Of a stretch of DNA of 64,000 nucleotides, positions 1-9,291 are shown piece by piece (the first letter of the stretch is position 1; each line of letters opens with the position of its first letter). The notes under the pieces are model-generated. The model made no database searches. It saw only the letters and a list, made by a program, of their open reading frames with translations, and was not told where the DNA came from. The position numbers and the translations under genes are program-made. This DNA is from JAAYZK01 sp964535025. GTDB taxonomy: Bacteria > Planctomycetota > Phycisphaerae > SM23-33 > FEN-1343. The stretch is taken from NCBI GenBank assembly GCA_964535025.1, contig CAZHRW010000198.1, forward strand, positions 7,520 through 71,519, given 5' to 3'.

Positions 1-1
1 G

Positions 2-976
2 CTCCGCGCGACGAGCGTCGCCTCGGCGCCGGCGGGCGGCGCGCCCGATCCGTCGCGGCTGCCGTCCATCTGGCGGCGGTACGCCGATGCGGACGGCCGC
101 GTTCGGGCCGCCGAAGCCGCCCGGGCGGATGCGGCCCGCACACTCGTGCGGCAATTCGAGCGCCATACCATCGCCAACGGTGTCACCGGCGGGGACCTGC
201 TGGGCGAGACCCCGGCCGTGCGGGAGGCGTTCGAAGCCTTCTGCGCCCGCGCGCCGGCGATCGGGCGTCCCACCTACCGCGACGATGCGCTGATCGTGGA
301 GGTCCGCCTGGAACTGACGGCCGCCGCGGTCGGGCGGTGGCTGACCGCCCACGCCCCGGCCCCGGCCACGGGCGACGAGGCCGCCGCCGGCGCGCTGCGG
401 GCGTTGGCCGAGGCAACCGACACGCTCTTCGCCGCCGCCGGCAACGGCGTGCCGCCCGAGCACCTGGCGGCGGTCGCGTCGGCGCCCGCGCGGCCGGTCG
501 TCGATGCGGCGCCGCCCTGGCCGCCGGTGCTTCAGGCTGCGGGACAGGCGGCGCCGGATGGGGCGTCGGCCCAGGCGAAGCTGCGGGCGATGCGGCGCGC
601 CGAGGCGATCGCCCGGGCGGCGCTGGCCCGCCGGGTGGCGGCGCTGGAGGTCGCCCCGTCGGCGACGGTGGGATCGCTGGCCGAGGCGCACGGCGAGCTG
701 CACGAGGCCGTCGGCGTTTGCGTGGCGGCGGCGCGGGTTCTGCGGTCGCCCTGGACCGCCGACGGTCGGGCGGAGGTGATCGTCGAGCTGCCCACCGGAC
801 CGCTCGGCCGCGCCGTGGCCGTGTGGCGGTGCCGGGCGGCGGTCAGGCGAACGGCAACCCGCCCGGCATATCCTGCTGGGACGAGTGGGGCGGCTGGAAC
901 CGCCGGGGGAAATGATCGTAGCCAGTCAGGTCGAATGGGTCGGTCCGCACCGCCCACGGCAGCTCCAGGTCGCTGA
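2..976 (+). CDS. Partial protein with two LPP20-like domains (5' end outside window)
   Basis: The reading frame is open from base 2, so the true start lies upstream of the window. Two stretches share one pattern: an Ala/Arg-rich helix with 'ARADAARTLVRQFE' or 'RRAEAIARAALARRVA', then a segment ending in a short strand such as 'DALIVEVRLEL' or 'RAEVIVELP'. That pattern resembles the LPP20 fold of secreted lipoproteins, here in tandem. The last 45 residues are low-complexity (Pro, Thr, Gly, Arg) and run 134 bp into the convergent oxidoreductase gene, so the real C-terminus may be shorter or a frameshift may exist near base 830. Function is unknown. Family assignment is by pattern only. Confidence 0.5.
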   Translation, partial: LRATSVASAPAGGAPDPSRLPSIWRRYADADGRVRAAEAARADAARTLVRQFERHTIANGVTGGDLLGETPAVREAFEAFCARAPAIGRPTYRDDALIVEVRLELTAAAVGRWLTAHAPAPATGDEAAAGALRALAEATDTLFAAAGNGVPPEHLAAVASAPARPVVDAAPPWPPVLQAAGQAAPDGASAQAKLRAMRRAEAIARAALARRVAALEVAPSATVGSLAEAHGELHEAVGVCVAAARVLRSPWTADGRAEVIVELPTGPLGRAVAVWRCRAAVRRTATRPAYPAGTSGAAGTAGGNDRSQSGRMGRSAPPTAAPGR

Positions 977-2105
977 ACAACGCCGCTTCGCTGGCCGCCT
1001 GCGGGATGGCCGCGTCGATCCCGTCGATGATCGTCTTGGTCGACGGGCCCTCGCCCTGGATGCGGAGGAACTCCTTGCCGATCCGGCGCACGGTCCCGGC
1101 CGACTCGAACGCGGCGTTGACCGTCAGGGTGTGCGGGCGGCACATCTCCAGCGAGCAGCGAAGCAGGGACGGATCATTCGCCTCGGCGGCGGCGATGAAG
1201 TTCTCGAACTTGGCCACGTCGAGCTGCGAGTCGTCCAGGGCCGGCTCCTCGATCCGCCCGTCGTTGGTCCGCAGGCTCGCCCGCCCCGGGCTGTGGAAGG
1301 CGACGCCCTCGCTGCCGTGCACGACGACCTCGGGGTTGAAATGCTGGTCGGCGCACAGCGTGGCCAGGAAGAAGCAGCGCGGCCCCTCGCGGGTGAGGAT
1401 CTCGACGGCGGCGGTGTCCTCGCTGTCGATGGCGTGGCCGGCGTACAACTCGGCCCGCACCGCCACGGGCGTCGCCAGCGTGCGGCGGCGGGGCGAGGCG
1501 AGGTAGAGCATGTTCAGCAGGTAGTGCGCCAGCGGGTTGTTGATCGACCCGTCGAGGACCCACCGGTCGCCCAGGCGTACCCGCCCGGCCCAGGCGGCCC
1601 GCTGGTAGTACTCCTGCTTGCGGATCCACCCGGCGGTGCAGGTGATGCGGTCGATCGTCCCCAGGGCGCCCTCGCCGACGCGGAGCTTCAGCAGCGCCAT
1701 GCTGCGGCTGTGCAGCCATTGGAACCCCACCGCACAGAGACGCCCGGCGGCGCGGGCGGCGGCGACCATCTCGTCGAAGTCCTGGATGGTCGCGGCGGCG
1801 GGCTTCTCGAGGAAGACGTGGTAGCCGCTGCGGACCGCCGCGATCGTCAGCGGCGCGTGCGTGTGGATCGGCGTGGGGATCGTCACCGCGTCCATCTTGC
1901 CGCGCATCGCGTCGAACATCACCTCCGCGTCGTTGAAGATCGCCACGCCCTGGCCACGCAACTCCTCCAGCCGCGCCGAGTGGTTCGCCGGATCGATCAC
2001 CGCCGTGGCGACGATCCGGCAGGCCCCGCTGCGCTGCACCTCCTCCAACGCCCGCCAGTGATTGCTCGCGAAGCCCCCGATCCCGAGGATCCCGATCCGC
2101 ACCAT
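843..2105 (-). CDS. Gfo/Idh/MocA family oxidoreductase
   Basis: A 420-residue NAD(P)-dependent oxidoreductase of the Gfo/Idh/MocA family. These proteins usually act on sugars or inositols. The N-terminal Rossmann motif is 'GILGIGGFA' (residues 5-13). The EKP motif 'FLEKPAA' that binds the nicotinamide side lies near residue 97, followed by the usual C-terminal alpha/beta substrate domain. The ATG at 2105 is preceded by GGGAG at good spacing and by a clear sigma-70-type promoter. The frame stays open further upstream but lacks any conserved sequence there. It diverges from nfnA. Its substrate cannot be told from sequence. Confidence 0.85.
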   Translation of the reverse strand: MVRIGILGIGGFASNHWRALEEVQRSGACRIVATAVIDPANHSARLEELRGQGVAIFNDAEVMFDAMRGKMDAVTIPTPIHTHAPLTIAAVRSGYHVFLEKPAAATIQDFDEMVAAARAAGRLCAVGFQWLHSRSMALLKLRVGEGALGTIDRITCTAGWIRKQEYYQRAAWAGRVRLGDRWVLDGSINNPLAHYLLNMLYLASPRRRTLATPVAVRAELYAGHAIDSEDTAAVEILTREGPRCFFLATLCADQHFNPEVVVHGSEGVAFHSPGRASLRTNDGRIEEPALDDSQLDVAKFENFIAAAEANDPSLLRCSLEMCRPHTLTVNAAFESAGTVRRIGKEFLRIQGEGPSTKTIIDGIDAAIPQAASEAALFSDLELPWAVRTDPFDLTGYDHFPRRFQPPHSSQQDMPGGLPFA

Positions 2106-2141
2106 GGTCGACTCCCTTCCTGCAAGAGCTTTCTTTGCAGA

Positions 2142-2170
2142 ACTATAGCGAACCGACCCGGCCGCGACAA
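2142..2170 (-). promoter_or_regulatory. Predicted sigma-70-type promoter for the Gfo/Idh gene
   Basis: Read on the minus strand, TTGTCG and TATAGT are separated by 17 bp and lie about 40 bp ahead of the ATG at 2105. The boxes match consensus at 4/6 and 5/6 positions. Confidence 0.5.
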
Positions 2171-2397
2171 GCCTGCGGTCGCCCCCGGGCGATCTGCCAG
2201 GCGACCCTTCGGGGCGGTCCCGTCGTATAATGCATGCAAGGCATGGAAAGCACGGTGGATGCGGACGGCGGATCCCCGTGCGGGTCACGAACTTACCCGG
2301 GACGGGGCCTGTTTTGGCGAACCTCATTGCCACACGAGTGGCGTTCCATTGCCACAAGTACTCGAAGCCCGCGGCCGCTACAATCGAAGGACGGCCG

Positions 2398-2426
2398 CTG
2401 GCATCCGGGGGATTTTCGGGTATACT
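2398..2426 (+). promoter_or_regulatory. Predicted sigma-70-type promoter for nfnAB
   Basis: CTGGCA and TATACT are spaced by 17 bp, about 58 bp ahead of the nfnA start. The rest of the 380-bp divergent region (2106-2484) shows no further gene. Confidence 0.4.
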
Positions 2427-2484
2427 CAAGGGACTTCCCGCCGGGTCGGGATTCGGGTTGTGTGACGTAAGTGGAGACGAAGTA

Positions 2485-3315
2485 ATGTATAAGGTCGTCA
2501 GTACCGAAGTGATCGCCCCGTCGGTGCACCGGCTGGTGGTCCAGGCCCCCCGGGTTGCCGCGGCCCGCCGGCCGGGTCAGTTCGTGATCGTTCGCTCCGG
2601 CACGGATGCCGAGCGGATCCCGCTGACGATCGCCGACGCGGACGCCGAGGCGGGCACGATCACGCTGATCGTCCAGGCCATCGGTCAGGGCACGCGGGAG
2701 ATCGCCGCCGTCGGCGCCGGCGGCGCGCTGCGCGACGTGGCGGGCCCGCTGGGCCAGCCGACGGAGATTCGCAAGGTCGGTCGGGTCGCCTGTGTCGGCG
2801 GGGGGGTCGGCACGGCGGTGCTGTTCCCGCTGGCCAAGGCGCTGGCCGAGGCGGGCAACGCGGTGACCACGATCATCGGCGGGCGGAGCGAGCCGTTCGT
2901 GATCCTCCGCGACGAGCTGGCCGCCTTCAGTACCGAGGTGCTCACGGCGACCGAGGACGGCTCACTGGGGGTCAAGGGCTTTGTGACGGCGGTGCTGGCG
3001 GAGCTGCTGGACGATCCGGCCCGCGTGCCGGCGGCCGTCTACGCCGTCGGCCCCGTGCCGATGATGGCCGCGGTGGTCGAGCAGACGCGGCCGAGGCAGA
3101 TCAAGACGATCGTCAGCCTCAACCCGATCATGATCGACGGGACGGGCATGTGCGGCGGCTGCCGCGTCACCGTCGGCGGGCAGACGAAGTTCGCCTGCGT
3201 GGACGGCCCGGAATTCGACGGCCACGAGGTCGACTTCGTCGAGCTGGCCGATCGCCAGCGAACCTACGCCGAGCACGAGTGCCGGCTCACCGCCGGTCCG
3301 CCGGAGCATGACTGA
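2485..3315 (+). CDS. nfnA: NfnA-like ferredoxin:NADP+ oxidoreductase, alpha (small) subunit
   Basis: A 276-residue protein of the ferredoxin-NADP reductase / dihydroorotate dehydrogenase electron-transfer type. The N-terminal half is an FAD-binding barrel (e.g. 'RRPGQFVIVR', 'RIPLTIAD'). The middle is a nucleotide-binding domain ('VACVGGGVGTAVLFPLAKAL'). The C-terminus has the [2Fe-2S] cysteine set 'DGTGMCGGCRV...FACVDGP'. Length and domain order fit the NAD(H)-binding subunit of electron-bifurcating NfnAB, also called SudB. The ATG at 2485 follows GGAG at 2473. The stop shares one base with the start of the partner subunit, so the two are probably translated together. Confidence 0.88.
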   Translation: MYKVVSTEVIAPSVHRLVVQAPRVAAARRPGQFVIVRSGTDAERIPLTIADADAEAGTITLIVQAIGQGTREIAAVGAGGALRDVAGPLGQPTEIRKVGRVACVGGGVGTAVLFPLAKALAEAGNAVTTIIGGRSEPFVILRDELAAFSTEVLTATEDGSLGVKGFVTAVLAELLDDPARVPAAVYAVGPVPMMAAVVEQTRPRQIKTIVSLNPIMIDGTGMCGGCRVTVGGQTKFACVDGPEFDGHEVDFVELADRQRTYAEHECRLTAGPPEHD

Positions 3316-4730
3316 TGAGTGACAATACCCTGACGGCCAAGCAGCGGATGGCCATCGAGCGGACGACCATGCCCGAGCAGGACGCCGCCGAACGGGCGCG
3401 GAACTTCGAGGAAGTGAACCTCGGGCTCGCCGAGGCCGCGGCCGTCCGGGAAGCCCAACGCTGCCTGATGTGCAAGCACCGCCCCTGCGTGGCGGGTTGC
3501 CCGGTGCGCGTGCGGATCCCCGAGTTCATCGCCAAGGTGGCCGAGGGCGACTTCGCCGCGGCGGCGAGAATCCTCCGCGCCGACAACGCTCTGCCGGCCA
3601 CCACCGGCCGCGTCTGCCCCCAGGAGGTGCAGTGCGAGGCCCGGTGCGTCCGCGGGCGGACGGGTCAGCCGGTCGCCATCGGCTGGCTGGAGCGATTCGT
3701 GGCCGACTGGTCGGCCGGCCGGGTCGACCCCGAGCCGCCGGCGCCGCCGACGGGCAAGTCGGTGGCGGTGATCGGCTCGGGCCCCGGGGGGCTGACCGCC
3801 GCGGGCGAGCTGGCCCGGCGGGGCCACGCCGTGACGATCTTCGAGGCCCTGCACGCCCCCGGCGGCGTGCTGCGGTACGGCATTCCGGAGTTCCGGCTGC
3901 CCAAGCGGATCGTCGACGCCGAGGTCGCCGCCCTCGAGGCGATGGGCGTGACGGTCGAATACAACGTGATCGTGGGCAAGACGCTCACCCTCGACGAGAT
4001 CCGCCGGACGTTCGACGCCTGCTTCATCGCCAACGGCGCGGGGCTGCCAATGTTCCTGAACATCCCCGGCGAGAACCTCAAGGGCGTCTACTCGGCCAAC
4101 GAGTACCTCACTCGCGTCAATCTGATGGGCGCCTGGCGCGGCGACCGCAGCCGCACGCCCGTCATCCGGGGCCGCCAGGTCGTCGTCTTCGGCGGCGGCA
4201 ACACCGCCATGGACGCCGCTCGCACCGCTCGGCGGCTCGGCGCCGAGCGGGTCGTGCTGGCGTACCGGCGGACGGAGAAGGAAATGCCCGCCCGCGCCGA
4301 GGAGGTGGTCCACGCCCGCGCCGAAGGCATCGAGATGATGCTGCTGGTGTCCCCGCTGGAGATCCTCGCCGCCGAGGACGGCTGGGTTCGCGGCGTACGG
4401 CTGCAGCGGATGGAGTTGGGCGAGCCCGACGCGTCGGGGCGCCGTCGCCCGCTGCCGATCGACGGCAGCGACTTCGAGCTGGCCGCCGACGTCGCCGTCG
4501 TTGCGATCGGCACCCGCGCCAACCCGCTGCTGACCCGCACGTGCCCGGAGCTGGCGCTCAACCAGTGGGGCAACATCGAGACGGACGAGCACCACCGGAC
4601 CTCGCTGGACGGCGTCTTCGCCGGCGGCGACATCGTCCGCGGCGGCGCTACCGTCATCCTCGCCATGGGCGACGGGAAGGACGCGGCCGCGGCGATCGAC
4701 GCGTATCTCAGCGAAGGCGAGGCGTCGTAG
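3315..4730 (+). CDS. nfnB: NfnB-like / glutamate synthase small-chain-type NADPH oxidoreductase
   Basis: A 471-residue flavoprotein. The N-terminal region carries two Cys clusters for [4Fe-4S] centres: 'CLMCKHRPCVAGC' (residues 51-63) and 'CPQEVQCEARC' (residues 97-107). Next come an FAD Rossmann motif 'VIGSGPGGLTAAGELA' and a second, NADPH, motif 'VVFGGGNTAMDAARTA'. It ends with the 'GVFAGGDIVRGGATV' flavin motif. With NfnA one base upstream, the expected role is bifurcation between NADPH, NADH and ferredoxin in the cytoplasm. The same fold occurs in GltD, but no glutamate synthase large subunit is adjacent, which favours NfnB. Confidence 0.87.
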   Translation: MSDNTLTAKQRMAIERTTMPEQDAAERARNFEEVNLGLAEAAAVREAQRCLMCKHRPCVAGCPVRVRIPEFIAKVAEGDFAAAARILRADNALPATTGRVCPQEVQCEARCVRGRTGQPVAIGWLERFVADWSAGRVDPEPPAPPTGKSVAVIGSGPGGLTAAGELARRGHAVTIFEALHAPGGVLRYGIPEFRLPKRIVDAEVAALEAMGVTVEYNVIVGKTLTLDEIRRTFDACFIANGAGLPMFLNIPGENLKGVYSANEYLTRVNLMGAWRGDRSRTPVIRGRQVVVFGGGNTAMDAARTARRLGAERVVLAYRRTEKEMPARAEEVVHARAEGIEMMLLVSPLEILAAEDGWVRGVRLQRMELGEPDASGRRRPLPIDGSDFELAADVAVVAIGTRANPLLTRTCPELALNQWGNIETDEHHRTSLDGVFAGGDIVRGGATVILAMGDGKDAAAAIDAYLSEGEAS

Positions 4731-4767
4731 GGCCGGAGCTTCCTTCATGCGCGAAAGGAGCGTGGCG

Positions 4768-5277
4768 ATGCAGAAGCACGTGGACTACCTCGACGCGATC
4801 AAGCTGAAGTACCCCGAGCAGGTCGTGATCGGCATCGCCCGTGACGCGGCGGGCAAGGCCAATCCGATCGCGCTGGGCTGGACGATGGTCACCTCGCACG
4901 ACCCGCCCATGATGGCGGTGTCGATCGGGCTGACGCGGTACTCGCTGGAGGTGTTCCGGGCCGCCGAGGCGTTCACCGTCGCCATGCCCGCCGAAAACCA
5001 GGCCGACGAGACGATGCTGTTCGGCACCACCAGCGGACGGGACACGGACAAGTTTGCCGCGGCGGGCACGGCGTTGACGCCGGCGGCCGTGATCGACGGG
5101 GTGCTCATGAGCGACGCGGTGGCCAACTTCGAGTGCGTCAAGCGGGGGGAGATGACCACCGGCGACCACGTTATCTTCGTTGGGGAGGTTGTCGCGGCGC
5201 ACCTGAACCCCGAGCGGCCCCGCCGCCTTTACACGGTCGGCGCCGGTCACGTCATGGGCGGGCTCGATCGGCGGTAG
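4768..5277 (+). CDS. Flavin reductase-like domain protein
   Basis: A 169-residue protein of the flavin reductase-like / FMN-binding split-barrel family. It shows the typical core 'NPIALGWTMVTSHDPPMMAVSI', 'SLEVFRAAEAFTVAMPAENQ' and 'ANFECVKR...GDHVIFVGEVV'. Such proteins bind FMN and may act as flavin reductases or small electron-transfer flavoproteins. The ATG at 4768 is chosen because AAAGGAG lies 8 bp ahead; an ATG 21 bp upstream lacks a ribosome site. It lies 37 bp after nfnB on the same strand, so it may receive electrons in the same redox context; that link is inference. Confidence 0.8.
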   Translation: MQKHVDYLDAIKLKYPEQVVIGIARDAAGKANPIALGWTMVTSHDPPMMAVSIGLTRYSLEVFRAAEAFTVAMPAENQADETMLFGTTSGRDTDKFAAAGTALTPAAVIDGVLMSDAVANFECVKRGEMTTGDHVIFVGEVVAAHLNPERPRRLYTVGAGHVMGGLDRR

Positions 5278-5281
5278 GCCG

Positions 5282-6358
<1,077 letters not shown>

Positions 6359-6823
6359 TTACGCCGGGCGGAGCGCGCCGGCCGGCGCGATCAGCGTGAC
6401 CGTCGCGCGGCCGGTGTCCAGTTGAAGGTGCGCGGTCACCGGCGCGGTGTCGGTGTCGGCGTGGATCCGGCCGTCGGCGAGTATGTCCGGGGCCAGAACA
6501 TCGAAAACCGCCGCCTGGCCGGCCCATTCGGGCAGGAGATTCCCGCAGATCACGTTGAGCAGCTCCTTGAGCCCGTCGTGCTGCTGGTCGGCCGTCAGTT
6601 CGTCGGGATCCATCACGCCCAGCATGTTGCCGGCCAGTTCGCCCAGCATCGCCTGCTCGACCGTCAGCAGGAGCATCCCGTCGACGGGCCCGGCGAACCG
6701 TACCGAGGCGGTGACCGTCGGCGCCTCGGCCGGCGGGTCGCCCTCGGCGGGCATGGGCAGCATGAAGGCCAGCGCCTCGAAGGTTTCCTCGGCGACGCGT
6801 CGGATCAGGTTATCCAGAGACAT
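6359..6823 (-). CDS. cheX: CheX-type CheY-P phosphatase
   Basis: A 154-residue protein with the CheC/CheX fold. The single phosphatase motif E-x-x-N is seen in 'LKELLNVICGNLLPE', as in CheX proteins, whereas CheC carries two. CheX dephosphorylates CheY-P. Its start overlaps the end of cheY by 14 bp, tying their translation together. No cheZ or cheC is present in the window, so this is the likely signal-termination enzyme of the system. The sequence is divergent and the CheX call rests on this motif plus context. Confidence 0.8.
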   Translation of the reverse strand: MSLDNLIRRVAEETFEALAFMLPMPAEGDPPAEAPTVTASVRFAGPVDGMLLLTVEQAMLGELAGNMLGVMDPDELTADQQHDGLKELLNVICGNLLPEWAGQAAVFDVLAPDILADGRIHADTDTAPVTAHLQLDTGRATVTLIAPAGALRPA

Positions 6824-7199
6824 GGCCCACTCCCACGATGTCGCGGATCACGTCGCGAATCCCTTCCGGCGTGAACGGCTTGTGAATGAATCGCGCATCC
6901 TTGGCGACCAGCCGTTCGATACGGGTGCGGCTGCCTTCGGTCGAGATGACGATGATGGGCATCTCGCCGTAGGCGTCGTTGGCCCGGATGCGGTCGATCA
7001 TCTCCTCGCCGTTCATGACGGGCATGTTGATGTCGGCGAACACCAGGTCCACCCAGTGCTGCTCGAGCGCCTCGAGCCCCTCGCGGCCGTTGGCGGCCTG
7101 GTGGACCTCGCCGAGGTCGACGCCGCTGAGGGTCAGCGCCTTGATGACCATGGCGCGGCCGACCATGCTGTCGTCGACGACCAGTACGTTCAATGCCAT
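6810..7199 (-). CDS. cheY: CheY-like single-domain response regulator
   Basis: A 129-residue stand-alone receiver with acidic residues D9-D10, phosphoacceptor D56 ('LVFADINMP'), the switch Thr in 'VISTEGS' and the Lys of 'IHKPF'. No output domain is present, so it should act by protein binding, probably at a motor or another effector. The ATG at 7199 is chosen because GAGGTGAGGA lies just ahead; an upstream ATG at 7220 would add seven residues without a ribosome site. It sits between cheD and cheX. Confidence 0.9.
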   Translation of the reverse strand: MALNVLVVDDSMVGRAMVIKALTLSGVDLGEVHQAANGREGLEALEQHWVDLVFADINMPVMNGEEMIDRIRANDAYGEMPIIVISTEGSRTRIERLVAKDARFIHKPFTPEGIRDVIRDIVGVGHVSG

Positions 7200-7251
7200 T
7201 GTCCTCACCTCCCACGACATGCGGCCGGGCCGTCCCGCCGGGGCGGGCCCG

Positions 7252-7728
7252 TCACAAGTGAATCGACGCCCCGGCGGTGCTCAGCGTGACGGCGCCCGTG
7301 TCGATGGCCAGCGACATCGTTCGCGGGTGCGATCCGCCGGTATCCTCGGCTTCGATCAGTACGTTGTTCTTCCACAGCAGCTTCTTGAGCACGGTGTAGT
7401 TCCGCTTGCCGATGGCGAAGCGGTCGTCGCCGTCGTGCACATTGGCCCCGCCGGCCACCTTGACCACCATGCGGCGCCGGTCGACGCCGGACGCGAACAG
7501 GGCCGTCATGAAGGCCGGCACGCCGGTGTCGACGAACATGAACGGATTGCTTTTGGCCTTGGCCGGATTGAGGTTCGACAGCGGCATCATCACGTGGAGC
7601 AGCCCGCCGACGCGGGCGACCGCATCGTAGACCGCCACCCCCAGGCAACTGCCCAGGGCGTGGGTGACGAGCACGTCGCCCGGCGCCGAAGCGATCGCCA
7701 TCTCGGCGACACCCACAACATATTTCAC
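7252..7728 (-). CDS. cheD: CheD: chemoreceptor glutamine deamidase
   Basis: A 158-residue protein matching CheD. The catalytic Cys28 lies in 'THALGSCLGV', His45 in 'GGLLHVMMP', and the conserved 'KVAGGANV' segment follows. CheD deamidates receptor glutamines and, in many bacteria, binds CheC. The GTG at 7728 is chosen because GGAGG lies 8 bp ahead and family members start close to this point. An upstream ATG at 7791 would overlap cheR by 43 bp. With cheR and cheB present, a full receptor-adaptation set is encoded although no receptor gene is visible here. Confidence 0.9.
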   Translation of the reverse strand: MKYVVGVAEMAIASAPGDVLVTHALGSCLGVAVYDAVARVGGLLHVMMPLSNLNPAKAKSNPFMFVDTGVPAFMTALFASGVDRRRMVVKVAGGANVHDGDDRFAIGKRNYTVLKKLLWKNNVLIEAEDTGGSHPRTMSLAIDTGAVTLSTAGASIHL

Positions 7729-7748
7729 AGTCCGCCCTCCGCCGGCGT

Positions 7749-8579
7749 CTACGGCTTGCGGTAGATCGTCGGCTGCACGTAACGGAAACAATGCCGGATG
7801 CCGGTCAGACTCTCGGAGTGACCGATGAACAGCAGACCGTCCGAGGTCAGCAGGTCGCTGAAGCGGTTCACCAGCGCACCCTGCGTGGCCTTATCGAAAT
7901 AGATCATCACGTTGCGACAGAAGATCAGGTCGAACGGCCCGCGCATGGGCCACGGCTCCATCAGGTTCAGGCGGCCGAAGGTGATCATGCGGCGGATCGT
8001 GTCGTTCACCTGGAAGCAGCGCCGCCCCTCGTGCGTCACGGGCGTGAAGTACCGTTGGCGCAGGGCCGCCGAGAGGTTCTCCAGCCGTTCGGCCTCGTAG
8101 ACGCCGCCGGCGGCCCGGGTGAGCACCCGTGTGGACAGATCGGTCGCGAGGATCTTCACATCCCGCCGGGCCGGCTGGGGCAGGTGCTCCTGCAGGCAGA
8201 TCGCCAGCGAGTAGGCCTCCTCCCCGGACGAGCAGCCCGCGCTCCAGGCACGCAGCGGACGGCGGGAGGCGTTCCACCCCCCCAGCACCTCGGTGGCGAG
8301 GAACTCGAAATGAGCGTTCTCGCGGAAGAAACTCGTCAGGTTCGTCGAGATCGCGTCCAGCATCGCCGTCAGTTCCCCGGCGGTGGTATCGGCGGCCAGG
8401 TACTCGATGTACTCGTCGAAGTCCCGCATCCCCAAATGGCGAAGCCGCTTGGCCAGGCGGGATTTCACCAGCTCCCGCTTACCCTCGTGCAGGTTGATGC
8501 CCGCGATGCGCTTGACGAGTTGACTCATCGACGCGAACTGCGCATCGGTCAACTCGGTGGTGAGAATCGAGAGGCTCAC
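7749..8579 (-). CDS. cheR: CheR: chemotaxis protein methyltransferase
   Basis: A 276-residue S-adenosylmethionine-dependent methyltransferase that methylates receptor glutamates. It has the N-terminal helical domain with 'KRELVKSRLAKRLRHLG'. The SAM motif is 'AWSAGCSSGEEAYSLAI', followed by 'ILATDLST' and the 'FDLIFCRNVMIYF' core and ends with 'LFIGHSES'. The GTG start at 8579 is preceded by GGAGGAG with 8-bp spacing. The open frame extends upstream without similarity and into the cheW side, so it was not used. Full length for the family. Confidence 0.93.
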   Translation of the reverse strand: MSLSILTTELTDAQFASMSQLVKRIAGINLHEGKRELVKSRLAKRLRHLGMRDFDEYIEYLAADTTAGELTAMLDAISTNLTSFFRENAHFEFLATEVLGGWNASRRPLRAWSAGCSSGEEAYSLAICLQEHLPQPARRDVKILATDLSTRVLTRAAGGVYEAERLENLSAALRQRYFTPVTHEGRRCFQVNDTIRRMITFGRLNLMEPWPMRGPFDLIFCRNVMIYFDKATQGALVNRFSDLLTSDGLLFIGHSESLTGIRHCFRYVQPTIYRKP

Positions 8580-8722
8580 GTACCCACTCCTCCTCCGTGC
8601 CGCCGGGGCGGCCCTTCGTCCGCGGACCGCGCGGGCGCCCGCGGCTGACGGACCGGGCGCCGGCCCACTCAGTGCCGGCGGCCGGTCCGATACAGATCGA
8701 ACTGAAACGAACGGCCGAGGCC

Positions 8723-9229
8723 TTATTCGACTTCGTCGGCGGCCTGCGCGAGGACGGTCAGGTCGGCGGTGGAGATCACCTCGTCGATGTTCAACAGGAT
8801 CGTCACCTGGCCGTTGGCCTTGCCCATGCCCAGGATGAAGTTGGTGTCGACGCTGCTGCCGAACTGCGGGGCTTCCTCGATCTCCTCGCCGGTGATGTCG
8901 CGCACCTCGGAGACCTTGTCGACGATCACGCCCATCTCCAGGCTGCCGACCTGCACGACGATGATGCACGTCTCGTCGGTATGGTCGACCTCGTCCATGG
9001 CGAATTTGAGCCTCAGGTCCATCACCGGGATCACCTTGCCGCGCAGGTTGATCACGCCCTTGACGAAGTCGGGCGTGCGCGGCACGGCGGTGATGCTCAT
9101 CATGCCGATGATCTCGCGGACCTTGAGGATCTCCACGCCGTACGTCTCCTCGGCGAGCATGAAAGTCAGGTACTTGCCGCCCTTGTCGGTCAGGGTCGCG
9201 GCGCCGGTGTCGGTTGCGGGTTGCGTCAT
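8723..9229 (-). CDS. cheW: CheW: chemotaxis coupling protein
   Basis: A 168-residue single CheW domain: 'YLTFMLAEETYGVEILKVREI' near residue 20, then 'FVKGVINLRGKVIPVMDLR' and 'GVIVDKVSEV'. It links receptors to the CheA kinase in the array. The ATG at 9229 has AAAGGAG upstream; an earlier ATG at 9280 lacks one. It lies between cheA and cheR; the 143-bp gap to cheR contains nothing recognisable. Confidence 0.93.
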   Translation of the reverse strand: MTQPATDTGAATLTDKGGKYLTFMLAEETYGVEILKVREIIGMMSITAVPRTPDFVKGVINLRGKVIPVMDLRLKFAMDEVDHTDETCIIVVQVGSLEMGVIVDKVSEVRDITGEEIEEAPQFGSSVDTNFILGMGKANGQVTILLNIDEVISTADLTVLAQAADEVE

Positions 9230-9291
9230 GGTTGCTTGCTCCTTTACTCGAACAATTCGCTGTATGCCCATGGAAGTCACGGTCGGCCGGC

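Noticed and set aside
3315..4730. Glutamate synthase small subunit (GltD)
   Set aside because: The fold is the same, but the partner one base upstream is an NfnA-type reductase and no large glutamate synthase subunit is nearby.
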